In this document: piece after piece, positions 54,101 through 62,137 of the stretch
Layout of the letters: the number at the start of each line of letters is the position of its first letter
Numbering within the stretch: the stretch's first letter is position 1
Assembly (NCBI RefSeq): GCF_019297835.1
Contig: NZ_CP079203.1
Span: 3,090,501-3,154,500 of the forward strand
Length of the DNA stretch: 64,000 nucleotides
Origin: Sphingomonas sanguinis
Lineage (GTDB): Bacteria; Pseudomonadota; Alphaproteobacteria; Sphingomonadales; Sphingomonadaceae
Direction of reading: 5' to 3'
The notes under the pieces: generated by a model
Database searches by the model: none
Told to the model about the DNA's origin: nothing
What the model saw: only the letters and a program-made list of their open reading frames with translations
Program-made: the position numbers and the translations under genes

Positions 54101-54132
54101 AAACCCCGGCGGCAGCAATGCCGCCGGGGTTT
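54101..54132. terminator. Bidirectional terminator between flagellin 2 and the Lol-type permease
   Basis: AAACCCCGGCGGCA and TGCCGCCGGGGTTT form a perfect 14-base stem around GCAA. A-run on one side and T-run on the other suit termination from both convergent genes. Confidence 0.88.
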
Positions 54133-54144
54133 ACTTGCGTGTTA

Positions 54145-55371
54145 TCAATCGGCGCGCAGCACCAGGGCAGGCGAGGTCCGCCCCGCGCGCCAGGCGGGAT
54201 ACAGGCTGGCCAGCACCGCCCCCGCCACGACGCTCAAGGCGATCACCGCCAGCTCGCGCGCCGAAATTCCGATCGGCAGCGACAGGAACACGTCCCATTC
54301 GGCCTGCCGCGCAGGAGAAAGATGGCGGACGGCCGTGACGATCGCAGCCCGCTGGGTCAGTAACAGTGTGGCCAGCGATAGGCCGATGCCCGCCCCGATC
54401 AGCGCGATGATGCTGCCCACGGTGGCGAAGATGCGCATGATGCTGCGCGCGGTCACGCCCATGGTGCGCAGGATCGCGATCTCGCGCCGCTTCGCCCGTG
54501 CGAGCAGGGTCATCGATGACAAGATGTTGAATAGCGCGACCAGCGTGACCAGCCCGACCGCGATGGTCATGCCGATCTTTTCGGTGACGAGCGCGGCGAG
54601 CAGCGCGCGATTCGCCTGCTGCCAGCTGGTGATCGGATAGCCCGAACCCAATCGTCGTCGGATCGCCGCCGTCACCGCCGCTTCCTTGGCCGTATCGGTC
54701 AGCACCACCGCGACCCGGCGGGTCACGACCGAATCGTCCTGCAGGATGGGCAGCGAATCGAGGGGGGCGTACAGCGTCACCTGGTCGCTGCCCTTGTCGT
54801 CATCCGCATAAAAGGCGGCGACCCGCGCCGGGGTCAGGTCGAGCGACACGGTGCGATCGGGGCTGACGACGACCCGGCCGATCGCGATCCGGTCGCCGGG
54901 AAACAGGCCCAGTTGCAGCGCGGCATTCTGGCCGATCGCCACCGCGCTCGCCGGATCGGAGCTGTGCGCCAGCGCCGAGCGCATGGTCGGCACGAGTCTA
55001 TAGAGTGTCCGGGGATCGCGGCCCTGGAGTTTGATGGGAGTGATCCGGCCGTCGATCGACAGCCCGGCGGTGATCTCGCGAACCGGCTCGGTGCGGACGA
55101 CGCCGGGGATGCGGGCGATCGTGGCGGCGACCTGTGCTTCGCTTAGCCTCGATCCCGAAGGCACGGTGACGCTGAGATGCCCGTCGACCGGCGCGACGCT
55201 CTCGACCAATTTGGTCTGCGCGCCGTTCATGACCGCGATGACCAGCACCAGCGCGGCGACGCCGATCATGACGCCGGTACAGCCGATGCCCGCGACCAGC
55301 AGGACCAGCCGCCCGCCCGCACCCGGCCACAGATAGCGGCCGATCAGATGGCGTTCATGGCGTGCGAGCAT
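54145..55371 (-). CDS. LolC/LolE family ABC transporter permease
   Basis: A protein of 408 residues. An N-terminal membrane helix followed by VLVIAVMNGAQTKLVESVAP, a periplasmic MacB-like domain and three C-terminal helices (ALFNILSSMTLLARAKRREI, ILRTMGVTARSIMRIF, LASLYPAWRAGRTSPALVLR) fit the lipoprotein-release permeases. These normally work with ATPase LolD, which is not adjacent. It stands alone inside the flagellar locus between two terminator-like structures. LolC, LolE or another exporter cannot be distinguished by eye. Confidence 0.88.
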   Translation of the reverse strand: MLARHERHLIGRYLWPGAGGRLVLLVAGIGCTGVMIGVAALVLVIAVMNGAQTKLVESVAPVDGHLSVTVPSGSRLSEAQVAATIARIPGVVRTEPVREITAGLSIDGRITPIKLQGRDPRTLYRLVPTMRSALAHSSDPASAVAIGQNAALQLGLFPGDRIAIGRVVVSPDRTVSLDLTPARVAAFYADDDKGSDQVTLYAPLDSLPILQDDSVVTRRVAVVLTDTAKEAAVTAAIRRRLGSGYPITSWQQANRALLAALVTEKIGMTIAVGLVTLVALFNILSSMTLLARAKRREIAILRTMGVTARSIMRIFATVGSIIALIGAGIGLSLATLLLTQRAAIVTAVRHLSPARQAEWDVFLSLPIGISARELAVIALSVVAGAVLASLYPAWRAGRTSPALVLRAD

Positions 55372-55433
55372 CGGCGTCCCCGGTCATCGGGGACGCGCTT
55401 AGAGCAAGATGGGGTTATCGGGAAAGGCTACCC

Positions 55434-55563
55434 ATTCCTCCCCGGCACGGGGGGGGGACCATGTGCAGCATGGCGGAGGGGGTGTGCCGCTAGGGACGTC
55501 CTATGAGGAAGCCCCCCCTCCGTCAGGGCTTGCGCCCTGCCACCTCCCCGTGTCGGGGAGGAT
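55434..55563. repeat. Palindromic repeat element downstream of fliA
   Basis: Ends ATTCCTCCCCGGCACGGGGG and CCTCCCCGTGTCGGGGAGG; centre GCCGCTAGGGACGTCC then GAGGAAGCCCCCCCTCC. This is the closest relative of the element inside truB. It begins a few bases after the fliA stop codon and may serve as its terminator. Confidence 0.8.
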
Positions 55564-55567
55564 AAGA

Positions 55568-56386
55568 TCAACGCTGGCTGGCGAGGGCCTTTTTCAGGCG
55601 GGCATGCGCCGCGCTCTTGATCTGGCAGACGCGCGCGGCGCCGACGCCCAGCACCTGGCCGATTTCCTCCAGGTTGAGTTCCTCGACATAATAAAGCTGG
55701 ATCACCATCGCCTCGCGCTCGGGGAGCGCGGAGATGGCGGCGATCAACGCGTCGCGCAGGTCGCTTTCGGCCAGCTGCTCGAAGGCGTCGGGCGTGTCGT
55801 CGGCGAACCAGGGCAGGTCGTCGGCATAGACATCGTCGATCGCCTCCATGCGCACGGCCTCTGCGGTCTTGTAGTCGGCGCGTAGCCGTTCGACCGTGAT
55901 GCCCAGCTTTTCGGCGACCGCCTCGTCGGACGGGGCCTTGCCCTCGGTCTGCGACAGGGCGTTGACCGCCTCGTGATACTGGCGGCGGCGACGCATCGCG
56001 CCGCGCGTCGTCGTCGCCTGACGCCGAAGCTCGTCGATCATCGCGCCGCGCAGCCGCGACTTGAGGTAATGGCCGAACTCGACGCCGCGCTCCTCGAACG
56101 AGGCGGCGGCCTCGACCAGCGCGACCAGGCCGACCTGGACCAGATCCTCGACCTCGATCATGCTCGACATGGACCCATGCACATGCCACGCGATGCGCCG
56201 GACCAGCGGCAGATGCTGGCGGATGACCGCATTCGCATCGCCGCCGGGCATCCCGGCGCGGCGGGGTGCCGGGCGATAGGTCAGCGGCTGATCGGCGACC
56301 GTCGGATTGGCCAGCGCGGGATCGAAATTTGCCGGGTTGAAGCTCTGCGCGTCCATGAACGCGCCGCTCAGGGGATGTGCGCTCAT
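55568..56386 (-). CDS. fliA: RNA polymerase sigma factor FliA (sigma-28)
   Basis: A 272-residue flagellar sigma factor. Region 2 (HLPLVRRIAWHVHGSMSSMI, VEDLVQVGLVALVEAAASFE), region 3 (KLGITVERLRADYKTAEAVR) and region 4 (LPEREAMVIQLYYVEELNLE, IGQVLGVGAARVCQIKSAAH) are present in FliA style. It overlaps flhA by ATGA and is the last gene of the sigma-54-driven transglycosylase-flhA-fliA unit. Its predicted targets in the window are both flagellins, fliD-fliS and flgM-flgN. Confidence 0.94.
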   Translation of the reverse strand: MSAHPLSGAFMDAQSFNPANFDPALANPTVADQPLTYRPAPRRAGMPGGDANAVIRQHLPLVRRIAWHVHGSMSSMIEVEDLVQVGLVALVEAAASFEERGVEFGHYLKSRLRGAMIDELRRQATTTRGAMRRRRQYHEAVNALSQTEGKAPSDEAVAEKLGITVERLRADYKTAEAVRMEAIDDVYADDLPWFADDTPDAFEQLAESDLRDALIAAISALPEREAMVIQLYYVEELNLEEIGQVLGVGAARVCQIKSAAHARLKKALASQR

Positions 56387-58464
56387 GCGGCCAACGCCTG
56401 TTGCTGGTGATGATGGGGAGAGCCGATGACGGCGACGACTTCGACCGCCTTGTCCTCGGGCACTTCGAAGAAGGAGAGGACGGGCGTGTCGGGCAGGCAG
56501 GTGCGGACCAGCTTGCGCATCGCGATGCGCACGCCCGGCTGGACGACCAGCGCGAAGGGCTTAGCCTCGGCGATCAGCGGCTGCGCGGCCTGGGTCAGCG
56601 CCTCGGTGATGCGGCGGCCCAGATCGGGTTCGATCACATGGCGGCGCGCGGTGTCGGCGCGCATGGCCTGACCCAGCAGTCCTTCGAGCTGGCCGTCCAG
56701 CGTCATGACGCGCAGCGGCTCGCGCATCCCGCACAGCTTCTGGATGATGAGCGCGCCCAGCTGCGGCCGGATCAGCTCGACGATCTCTTCGGCGTCGAGC
56801 GTCTTCTGGGCCGCCACGGCGATCGCGCTGGCGATGCGGCGGAACTCCTTCAAGGTGATATTCTCCGAAAGAAGGCCCTTGAGAACCTGGGTCAGGGTGG
56901 TGAGCGGCAGCGGGTTGGGGCTGAGCGAGGCGGCGAGTTGCGCGGCGCGCTCCTTCAGCCCGTCGAGCAGCGACTGGACCTCGTCGGGGCCGAGCAGCTC
57001 GGCGGCGTTCGAGGACAGGATGTGATTCAGGTGCGTCGCCATGACGGTGCCCGGGTCGACGACCAGATACCCCATGCCGGTGGCGGCATCGGCGTCGCCC
57101 TTCAGGATCCAAGTGGCGGGCAGGCCGAAGGTCGGGTCCTTGACCGGCTTGCCGTTCAGCGCGCCGAACGCCTGGCCGGTGTCGAGCGCCAGCATCTCGT
57201 CGGGCGACACCTGATCCTCGGCGGTGACGACACCGTTGATGAGGATGCGATAGCTATAGGGCGCCAGGTTGATGTCGTCGCGGACCCGCGCCTGCGGCAC
57301 GACGAAGCCCAGATCCTTGGACAGCTGGCGGCGGACGCCGGTGATGCGGGCCATCAGCGGCGCACCGCGACGCTCGTCGACCAGCGGGACCAGGCCGTAA
57401 CCGATGTCGATATGGACCTGCATCCCGTCGATGACCTCGTCCCAGCCGATGCGCGAGGGGTCGACCGGCTCGGGCGCGGGGGCAGGGGGGGCGATGACCG
57501 GGCGCTTCTCGATCTGGCGCAGCTTCCAGGCGGTGAACCCGGCGATCGCGGCGGCGGGCAGCAGCACCAGATGCGGCATACCCGGCAGCACGCCCAGCAG
57601 GCCCAGGATCACCGCGACCGGGATCCAGGTCTTGGACGCGCCGAACTGCGACCCGATCTGGCCCGCCAGATCCTTGTCCGATGACACGCGCGTCACGATG
57701 GCGGCGGCGGCGATCGACAGCATCAGGCTGGGCAGCTGCGCGACCAGCGCGTCACCGATGGCGAGCAGGATATAGGTCTTGGCGGCGTCGGCGATGCCCA
57801 TGCCATGGCTGACCGGACCCAGGATCAGGCCGCCGATGACATTGGCCGCCAGGATCAGCATGGCGGCGACCGCGTCGCCCTTCACGAACTTGGACGAACC
57901 GTCCATCGAACCGTAGAAATCGGCCTCGGTCGACACTTCGACGCGACGCGCCTTGGCCTGGTCCGGCGTGATGAGACCGGCATTCAGGTCGGCGTCGATC
58001 GCCATCTGCTTGCCGGGCAGGGCGTCCAGGGTGAAGCGGGCGGACACTTCCGACACGCGGCCCGCGCCCTTGGTCACGACGATCAGGTTGATGATCATCA
58101 GGATCGCAAAGACGAAGAGACCCACGACATAGTCGCCGCCGATCAGGAAGGTGCCGAACGCCTCGATGACGTGACCCGCCGCGCTCTCGCCCTCATGGCC
58201 ATGGACCAGCACGATGCGGGTCGAGGCGACGTTGAGGCCCAGGCGGAACAGGGTCGCGAACAGGAGGACGGTCGGGAAGGCCGAGAAGTCGAGCGGCTTT
58301 TCGGCGTTCAGCGCGACCATCAGCACGGCCAGGCTGATCGCGATGTTGGCGACGAAGAAGATGTCGAGCAGCGCCGGCGGGATCGGCACGACCATGACCA
58401 GCACCAGCAGCAGGATCGCGGCGGGCAGGGCCATGGTACGGCCGCTGGAGAAGAGCTTGCCCAT
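56383..58464 (-). CDS. flhA: Flagellar type III export protein FlhA
   Basis: A 693-residue export gate protein. The N-terminal part has seven to eight membrane helices, with the FHIPEP-like signature region GLNVASTRIVLVHG and RFTLDALPGKQMAIDADLNA. The cytoplasmic C-terminal half (GYGLVPLVDERRGAPLMARI, VVDPGTVMATHLNHILSSNA, LLSENITLKEFRRIASAIAV) forms the substrate-docking ring. It starts 3 bases after the transglycosylase stop. Confidence 0.97.
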   Translation of the reverse strand: MGKLFSSGRTMALPAAILLLVLVMVVPIPPALLDIFFVANIAISLAVLMVALNAEKPLDFSAFPTVLLFATLFRLGLNVASTRIVLVHGHEGESAAGHVIEAFGTFLIGGDYVVGLFVFAILMIINLIVVTKGAGRVSEVSARFTLDALPGKQMAIDADLNAGLITPDQAKARRVEVSTEADFYGSMDGSSKFVKGDAVAAMLILAANVIGGLILGPVSHGMGIADAAKTYILLAIGDALVAQLPSLMLSIAAAAIVTRVSSDKDLAGQIGSQFGASKTWIPVAVILGLLGVLPGMPHLVLLPAAAIAGFTAWKLRQIEKRPVIAPPAPAPEPVDPSRIGWDEVIDGMQVHIDIGYGLVPLVDERRGAPLMARITGVRRQLSKDLGFVVPQARVRDDINLAPYSYRILINGVVTAEDQVSPDEMLALDTGQAFGALNGKPVKDPTFGLPATWILKGDADAATGMGYLVVDPGTVMATHLNHILSSNAAELLGPDEVQSLLDGLKERAAQLAASLSPNPLPLTTLTQVLKGLLSENITLKEFRRIASAIAVAAQKTLDAEEIVELIRPQLGALIIQKLCGMREPLRVMTLDGQLEGLLGQAMRADTARRHVIEPDLGRRITEALTQAAQPLIAEAKPFALVVQPGVRIAMRKLVRTCLPDTPVLSFFEVPEDKAVEVVAVIGSPHHHQQQALAA

Positions 58465-58467
58465 TGC

Positions 58468-59325
58468 TTAGCCACCCATCCGTGCGAGCATCATGTAGGC
58501 GAGGCGCGCATGATCGGGCTTGGGCCGCAGCACGCTGTCGCCGGTCGCGGTGGCGCCGCGCATCCCCAGCTGGTTCATGGTGCTGTTGGCCCAGGCGATC
58601 GCATCGGCGGCGCTTTCGTTGTTGCCGGTGACGACGGTCGCGTCGCCGTTCATGCCCTGAAGCGCGAGCGCCTGGGCGGCGAATTGCAGATTGGCGGCGC
58701 GCGTCTCGTCGCTGTCGGCCTGCGTTCCGGCCAGCTTGGCGGAGAAGCGGTCGTAAATGTCCGAGAGCGAGCGCGGCTGGCCGTTCGAGGCGTAGAAGAC
58801 CGAACGGTTGGCGCGGGCGGCGGCGGGGAACAGCGATGCGCCGCTGGCCTGCGGGTTGCTGGCCATCGTGCCCAGAAACTTGGTCGCGCCGCCCAGACCC
58901 AGGAAATGCGCCATGTACAGGTCGGTGCCGTTGGCATCGCGGCCCAGCGTCGATTCCAGCGCGGACTTGTTGTCCGAGGCGTGCTCGGCCGCCATCAGCG
59001 AGGCGGCGGTCGGATCGTTGCGCAGGCCCATCACCGCCGAGCGCGCGCCGCCCGAGACATAATAGTGTCCGCCCGACTGGCCGATCGCATCGGCCGCCCA
59101 GCCCAGGCCATGTTCCGCGCCGTGCTTCTTCACGACCGCCAGCCAGCTCTGCTCGACGAACTGATAAAGTCCCGAGGCCGACGAGGTGCCCGCACGGGCA
59201 TTGGCATTCAGGCCGGATTCCAGCTTTGCCTGGCCAAGCAGATAGCCGAAATCGACGCCCGTGCGGCTGGATGCCAGCGCGATGGCCGATTGGATTCTGG
59301 CGTGGGAGACGGGTTGGACGGTCAT
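58468..59325 (-). CDS. Lytic transglycosylase (SLT domain), flagellar operon
   Basis: A protein of 285 residues. The N-terminal SLT domain has catalytic Glu36 in GQAKLESGLNANA and the SASGLYQFVEQSWL motif. The rest is helical and Ala-rich without recognised repeats. No signal peptide is visible, so it may be exported by the flagellar system, as for other flagellum-associated muramidases that open the peptidoglycan for the rod. ATG 59325 is chosen; a sigma-54 promoter lies about 36-50 bases upstream and would also drive flhA and fliA. Confidence 0.87.
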   Translation of the reverse strand: MTVQPVSHARIQSAIALASSRTGVDFGYLLGQAKLESGLNANARAGTSSASGLYQFVEQSWLAVVKKHGAEHGLGWAADAIGQSGGHYYVSGGARSAVMGLRNDPTAASLMAAEHASDNKSALESTLGRDANGTDLYMAHFLGLGGATKFLGTMASNPQASGASLFPAAARANRSVFYASNGQPRSLSDIYDRFSAKLAGTQADSDETRAANLQFAAQALALQGMNGDATVVTGNNESAADAIAWANSTMNQLGMRGATATGDSVLRPKPDHARLAYMMLARMGG

Positions 59326-59360
59326 GCTGCGGTAAAAAGCCCTTGTTCGGGCCATACTCA

Positions 59361-59375
59361 GCAAGGGGCGTGCCA
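59361..59375 (-). promoter_or_regulatory. Sigma-54 promoter of transglycosylase-flhA-fliA
   Basis: On the minus strand TGGCACGCCCCTTGC, a full match to TGGCAC-N5-TTGC with GG-N10-GC spacing. The inferred start site near 59349 leaves about 24 bases to the ATG at 59325. Confidence 0.9.
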
Positions 59376-59482
59376 ATTCCTGACGGTGCCGACAGCTGTG
59401 CGACATGAATCGGCACAGGGCACAAAAAAAGCCCGGAAAACCGGGCTTTGTCCATTCGGCCTATTCGGGCCTGCCGATGGTG

Positions 59483-59545
59483 TTGCCGGTGCCGCCGCCG
59501 TCGATCCGGCAAAGCGGCAACGCATTGCCGCCCGGCAAGCGGCAA
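59483..59545. promoter_or_regulatory. Cluster of CGGCAA motifs upstream of the fliA-unit promoter
   Basis: CCGGCAA at 59506-59512 and 59532-59538, GCGGCAA at 59514-59520 and 59539-59545, and reverse TTGCCG(G) at 59483-59489 and 59525-59530. They lie 110-180 bases upstream of the sigma-54 site, the normal range for an activator such as FlbD, and end exactly at the flgN stop. Confidence 0.6.
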
Positions 59546-59857
59546 TCAGGCGTAAGCGCGCATGGCGGGGCGGTAGCCCATGCCGGAGTCGCCGGTCAGG
59601 GTCTGCAACCGGCGGCGGACATTGGCCGCCATCAGGTTGACATAGATGCGGCACGTCTCGTTCAGGCGGTTGGCCTCGTCAGCCAGCTCGCGCAGTTCGG
59701 GGCCTGCGGGACCGGTGCCGAGCGCGGCGACCTCCTCGATCGCGGCCAGCTTCTCGGTCGTCGCACGTTCCAGGGCGGCCACGTCGTTGACCTTCAGCGC
59801 CGCGATTTCGCGGTGAAGGGCCTCGATGACCCGGATCAGGGCGTCACGGCGTGTCAT
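59546..59857 (-). CDS. flgN: Flagellar export chaperone FlgN-like
   Basis: A 103-residue helical protein: EALHREIAALKVNDVAALER, TTEKLAAIEEVAALG, LRELADEANRLNETCRIYVN, with a C-terminus ...GYRPAMRAYA typical of FlgN, the chaperone of FlgK/FlgL. It overlaps flgM by ATGA. The family is variable; gene order supports the call. Confidence 0.82.
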   Translation of the reverse strand: MTRRDALIRVIEALHREIAALKVNDVAALERATTEKLAAIEEVAALGTGPAGPELRELADEANRLNETCRIYVNLMAANVRRRLQTLTGDSGMGYRPAMRAYA

Positions 59858-60144
59858 TTACCATTCCAATCGAGCTTCAGCGCAATCATCTGGTCGGCGA
59901 TGGTCGCCGGCAGGATCGGAAAATCGCCATTGGCGATAGCCTTCTTGATCTCCGCGACCCGGTCCATGTCGACCGGCGGCTGCGCGGCCAAGGTGCGGGC
60001 CATGTTGCTGACGCCGCTCATGTCGTTCGCCTTGACCGGGGTCTGCGCGGGCTGGGCGGCGCCGGTGAGCGCGTTGGGACGCGTCACGGCGGCGATGCGC
60101 CCGACCCTCGCTTCCCCGGCACTCAGCCTTGTTACATCCACCAT
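59854..60144 (-). CDS. flgM: Anti-sigma-28 factor FlgM
   Basis: A 96-residue protein. The disordered N-terminal half leads to the conserved sigma-binding C-terminus: VDMDRVAEIKKAIANGDFPI, LPATIADQMIALKLDWNGK. FlgM holds FliA inactive until it is exported through the finished hook. ATG 60144 (AAGGG upstream) is preferred over 60171, because the sigma-28 promoter at 60177-60203 would start transcription at about 60170. Confidence 0.9.
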   Translation of the reverse strand: MVDVTRLSAGEARVGRIAAVTRPNALTGAAQPAQTPVKANDMSGVSNMARTLAAQPPVDMDRVAEIKKAIANGDFPILPATIADQMIALKLDWNGK

Positions 60145-60176
60145 GCCCGCACCCTTTGGTTTCGCTGACATGATGT

Positions 60177-60203
60177 ATAACGGCCGGGGGGCGGCAATTT
60201 TTA
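60177..60203 (-). promoter_or_regulatory. Sigma-28 (FliA) promoter of flgM-flgN
   Basis: On the minus strand TAAAA (60203-60199), 14 bases, then GCCGTTAT (60184-60177). This places flgM under the sigma factor it inhibits. Confidence 0.83.
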
Positions 60204-60238
60204 GGGGAAATTTACGCTCCCTGTCGGGATTTTCATCG

Positions 60239-60739
60239 TCATTCGGACCAGCCGGGCAGGGTCGCGCGACCGCTGGCCAACGCCACCGCCTGGATCGGCT
60301 GGCGGGCGGATTCGATACGCACCGGGAAGTGTCCGCCGGGTGCCGCGTCGGCCATGGCAACCCCTTCTCTTGTAATGGAAAAGCCGTCCGATCCGGCTTC
60401 GATCACGACCGGATCGCCGCGCTTGATGACCGGCTCCGCCTTGACTGCGACGGCGGCGATCATGCGCGGTTCGGGGGCGGGTTTGGGCGCGGAGAGCACC
60501 GGCACGAAGATGCGCCATTGCGGGCTGGAGCAGGTGACGACTACCGCGTCATGCGCTTCCGTCCGCCAGGACAGCGCGACCGTCGGGCACTGGGCCAGCT
60601 TCAGCCGGTTGTCGATGGCCGAACGCGGGCCGCCCTCCACCCCGACCGGGCGGCCGGTGAAGGCGGTGACGGCGGCGTCGAGCGACGCGATATCCTGGAA
60701 ACCGGCGGCACCGGCCAGAAGCAGGGACAGGATCATCAT
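60239..60739 (-). CDS. flgA: Flagellar P-ring assembly chaperone FlgA
   Basis: A 166-residue periplasmic protein: short signal MMILSLLLAGAAG, then SLDAAVTAFTGRPVGVEGGP and the SAF-like domain (AVAVKAEPVIKRGDPVVIEA, FSITREGVAMADAAPGGHFP, VRIESARQPIQAVALASGRA). It assists P-ring formation. It overlaps motB at TGATG and ends 94 bases before flgM. Confidence 0.92.
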   Translation of the reverse strand: MMILSLLLAGAAGFQDIASLDAAVTAFTGRPVGVEGGPRSAIDNRLKLAQCPTVALSWRTEAHDAVVVTCSSPQWRIFVPVLSAPKPAPEPRMIAAVAVKAEPVIKRGDPVVIEAGSDGFSITREGVAMADAAPGGHFPVRIESARQPIQAVALASGRATLPGWSE

Positions 60740-61284
60740 CAGGGTCTCCGTGAAGGTTCGCCGGCAAAGACCAGGGTGATCATCGCGACGCGAGGTCCGG
60801 GCTTTCCGGCGGTGGACAGGATCAGGCGGTCGGCGGCGGCAGGGCCGATCAGCGCGGCCGCGGCGCGGGCGCGATCGGCGGCGAGCACGACCGCGCTATG
60901 GGTGACGGGATCGACATCGGGGGCGCTGCCGTCGGTCGAGCCGACAATGGAAAGGCGAACGCGCGGATCGGCCAGCGCCTCGCGCGCCCAGGGACCGAAG
61001 AGCGGGTCCGGCTCGATCGGTGCGGCCGATCCGACGGTGAAGCTGAGCGAGGCGGCGGCGACCGGCATGGCGGGCGGCGGGGCAGGGGGCGCCCGCAACG
61101 CCTGGTCGACATGATCGGTGCTGCCGAACTGCGCGCGCAGGCCGTTGAGCAGCGCGGGCCGCCGCTCGGCGCCGGTCGCCTGGACCAGAACGAGGAAGCC
61201 GACCAGCAACAGGGCAAGGTCGGCCAGCGTGATGAGCCAGATCGGCCGTGCGGGCGGCGTTTCGGGAAAGAACGGCTCGGTCAT
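60739..61284 (-). CDS. motB: Flagellar stator protein MotB-like, short
   Basis: A protein of 181 residues. A single membrane helix carries the proton-binding aspartate, Asp22, in WLITLADLALLLVGFLVLVQ. The C-terminal region is a reduced OmpA-like domain (VRLSIVGSTDGSA, AADRARAAAALIG), much shorter than the about 300-residue classic MotB, with the peptidoglycan-binding motif only partly recognisable. It overlaps motA by ATGA and flgA by TGATG. Confidence 0.82.
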   Translation of the reverse strand: MTEPFFPETPPARPIWLITLADLALLLVGFLVLVQATGAERRPALLNGLRAQFGSTDHVDQALRAPPAPPPAMPVAAASLSFTVGSAAPIEPDPLFGPWAREALADPRVRLSIVGSTDGSAPDVDPVTHSAVVLAADRARAAAALIGPAAADRLILSTAGKPGPRVAMITLVFAGEPSRRP

Positions 61285-61976
61285 GCGACGCTGACCAGAT
61301 TGGGGCCGGACTTGGGGGACGGCGTCGGTCCGCGTGACGGGCGCGGCGCCTCGCGCGCGGCCAGGGCGGCCAGCGGCGCGACGATGCGGGTCCGCTCGAA
61401 CGCCTCGATCCGCGCGGCGCGGCGCAGGCGCATCGCGACCGGCTGCGCGACCAGATTGGCGAACAGCGCGCCGTAAAGGGTGGCCAGCAGGGCGATCGCC
61501 ATCGCACCGCCGATCCGCTGGGGATCGTTCATCGTCGCGAACATCGTTGCCAGACCGATCAGCGTGCCGACCATGCCCATGGCGGGCGCGATCTCGGCCG
61601 CGCCGCTCCAGATATCGGCGATCGCGACATGCCGCTCGACCCGTGCGTTGCGCGCGAGGTTCAGCCGGCTGGTGACGGCGTCCGCCCCCTCGCCATCGAC
61701 GATCGCGGCGACCGCCTCGGCCATGTCGGGATCGGTGATGACCGAGCGGTCGAGCGTCAGGACGCCATGGCGCTTCGCCACCCGCGACAGATGCGCGATC
61801 TGCTCGACCAGCGGCTCGGCGGAGAAGGGGCGCCTGGGCAGCACCGCCAGCGCCCGCACCGCGCGCCGGGCATCGCGCCATGGCGTGCGCAGCAGCGTCG
61901 CGATCAGCGTTCCGCCCAGCACGATGGCGAGCGCCGCGGAATCGAAGAACTGATGAAGCGGAGGAAATGCAGTCAT
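61281..61976 (-). CDS. motA: Flagellar stator protein MotA-like, N-terminally short
   Basis: A 231-residue MotA/TolQ/ExbB-type protein. The membrane segment AALAIVLGGTLIATLL corresponds to MotA helix 2; helix 1 is missing. PAMGMVGTLIGLATMFATMN contains the conserved proline (Pro131, equivalent to Pro173 of Escherichia coli MotA), and AMAIALLATLYGALFANLVA is the last helix. The C-terminus is basic. It is coupled to motB. An upstream extension in the frame shows no extra helix. Confidence 0.83.
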   Translation of the reverse strand: MTAFPPLHQFFDSAALAIVLGGTLIATLLRTPWRDARRAVRALAVLPRRPFSAEPLVEQIAHLSRVAKRHGVLTLDRSVITDPDMAEAVAAIVDGEGADAVTSRLNLARNARVERHVAIADIWSGAAEIAPAMGMVGTLIGLATMFATMNDPQRIGGAMAIALLATLYGALFANLVAQPVAMRLRRAARIEAFERTRIVAPLAALAAREAPRPSRGPTPSPKSGPNLVSVA

Positions 61977-61988
61977 GCGCGCACCTAC

Positions 61989-62003
61989 GCAAAGACCGGG
62001 CCA
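61989..62003 (-). promoter_or_regulatory. Candidate sigma-54 promoter of motA-motB-flgA
   Basis: On the minus strand TGGCCCGGTCTTTGC, matching TGGCNC-N5-TTGC with the correct GG-N10-GC spacing. Transcription would start near 61977, one base before the motA ATG, implying a leaderless message or a later start. Confidence 0.6.
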
Positions 62004-62057
62004 ATTCGCCCACGGGAAGGGGCGTGCAAGGCGGCGGCCGAGGGCGCTGCCGCTTCG

Positions 62058-62095
62058 TTGCCGCCGACCGGCAAAAACCGGCAGCCGGTTGCCGG
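62058..62095. promoter_or_regulatory. CGGCAA motif cluster between divergent motA and flgB promoters
   Basis: TTGCCG at 62058-62063, CCGGCAA at 62068-62074, CCGGCA at 62078-62083 and TTGCCGG at 62089-62095, forming overlapping inverted and direct copies. They lie 55-105 bases from the motA sigma-54 site and 43-80 from the flgB site, so one activator cluster could serve both. Confidence 0.6.
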
Positions 62096-62137
62096 AAAGG
62101 CCGTGCCGGTGGCGTCCTGCCCTCCTGTCCGGGGAAT

